NCBI RefSeq assembly: GCF_051020975.1
Contig: NC_135045.1
Span: forward strand, 2,358,501 to 2,422,500
Origin: Osmia lignaria lignaria
Taxonomy: Eukaryota; Arthropoda; Insecta; Hymenoptera; Megachilidae
Length of the DNA: 64,000 bases
Direction: 5' to 3'
The notes beneath the pieces were generated by a model, which did no database searches, was not told where the DNA came from, and worked only from the letters and a program-made list of their open reading frames with translations. The translations under genes and the position numbers were made by a program. Positions 63,301-64,000 of this stretch are shown here, piece after piece (position 1 is the stretch's first letter; each line of letters starts with the position of its first letter).

Positions 63301-64000
63301 TTTGTTTTAATTAACAAGATCGAATCAATATCGTTAAATCTTCTTCGATCGAACACATTTACGTACGCGGCTTGGTTTCATTAGCGAATGCACGTGTGAA
63401 ACACGATTTCAACTTGTCGACGATCGAGTGGAAAGCGATACCGCAAGAATGGGGGATCGCAGCTGGCGTGTTACAAGTTACATCGAGGACGACACCGTGT
63501 CCAGGGGACAGCTGTAATTTCCCGAAGGCCGCGACTTCGCTCCGATCAGAGTCTCGCGATTAGCAGGAAGCACAGGCCTGAAGAGCAAATATCAGCGTAG
63601 TTTCGTGCTGTTTGCACGGCTTCCGCTTCGTTACCGTGGCTAGATTGTGCGCGGCATTATTCAGAATATAGACATTACGTTCATGATGGAATATCCGAGG
63701 AACGTCCTTGGTTGCCGCATGAATTTTCCAACTGGTTCGCGATACTCCACGATACTCCCGTCCTTGCTCTCCTTCATTATCGACACCCGTCCTTCGCGAC
63801 TCGAATAAATCCCTCGACGAATATGACACTCTCCCCGAGGACGTCTTATGAAATAAAATAATGTCCAGTTAGCGGTCGAACATTATCGATGGCCAGAGAG
63901 TTCGAGAACGTTTCAGGTGAAAAACGACCGGCCAAATTATTTCCCGATCGCAGTTAACGCAGAGACTTCCCGGTGAGATAGAGCCGGTCCGTAACGACTT
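60400..64000. other. Non-coding region to window edge
   Basis: No recognisable exon. AT-rich sequence alternates with patches of CpG. Open frames of up to about 115 codons at 62.37-62.72 kb on the minus strand overlap each other in two frames and show no domain. By position this is best read as continuation of the dlg1 long intron. Confidence 0.4.

Overview
The window is nuclear DNA of an insect, most likely a hymenopteran and possibly a bee. The coding exons read as insect homologues of two animal genes. Introns are GT-AG, several are only 75-100 nt long, and the non-coding DNA is AT-rich yet full of CpG (strings such as TCGACGATCG recur), a combination I associate with bee-like genomes. The species assignment is inference. 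There are no operons, rRNA, tRNA or CRISPR arrays that I can see, and no transposase or reverse-transcriptase reading frame.

Layout. Positions 1-16981 hold no gene I recognise. The notable object there is a foldback element at about 12.15-14.2 kb. Its arms are clear inverted repeats and its core is a 93-bp satellite array whose every unit carries a sequence equal or nearly equal to the CTCF consensus. Positions 17000-25529 (+ strand) hold a complete nine-exon coding region for a BCOR-family Polycomb corepressor, with a huge Ser/Pro/Gln-rich first coding exon, a PxDLS CtBP-binding motif, ankyrin repeats and a C-terminal PUFD domain. Positions 25530-32331 are the tail-to-tail region, with low-complexity probable 3' UTR sequence of both genes. 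Positions 32332-46307 (- strand) hold the 3' half of discs large (dlg1, a MAGUK scaffold): PDZ3, SH3, HOOK and guanylate-kinase exons, with two in-frame cassette exons in the HOOK region. The most upstream dlg exon in the window, at 46222-46307, begins with an ATG and splices in phase onto PDZ3, so it predicts a short isoform without PDZ1 and PDZ2. From 46.4 kb to the right edge I see no coding exon, but a near-perfect minus-strand recursive splice site (60354/60355) implies that a long minus-strand intron, most simply that of full-length dlg1, covers this region and continues beyond the window.

How the genes relate. BCOR and Dlg are not known to work in one pathway; they are convergent neighbours. 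BCOR would act in the nucleus with PCGF1-type PRC1.1 and CtBP. Dlg organises cortical and synaptic membrane complexes. The points most worth checking are the CTCF-motif satellite inside the foldback element, the short dlg isoform with its own start exon, the ratchet splice point, and an orphan cysteine-rich exon-like segment at 11.8 kb.
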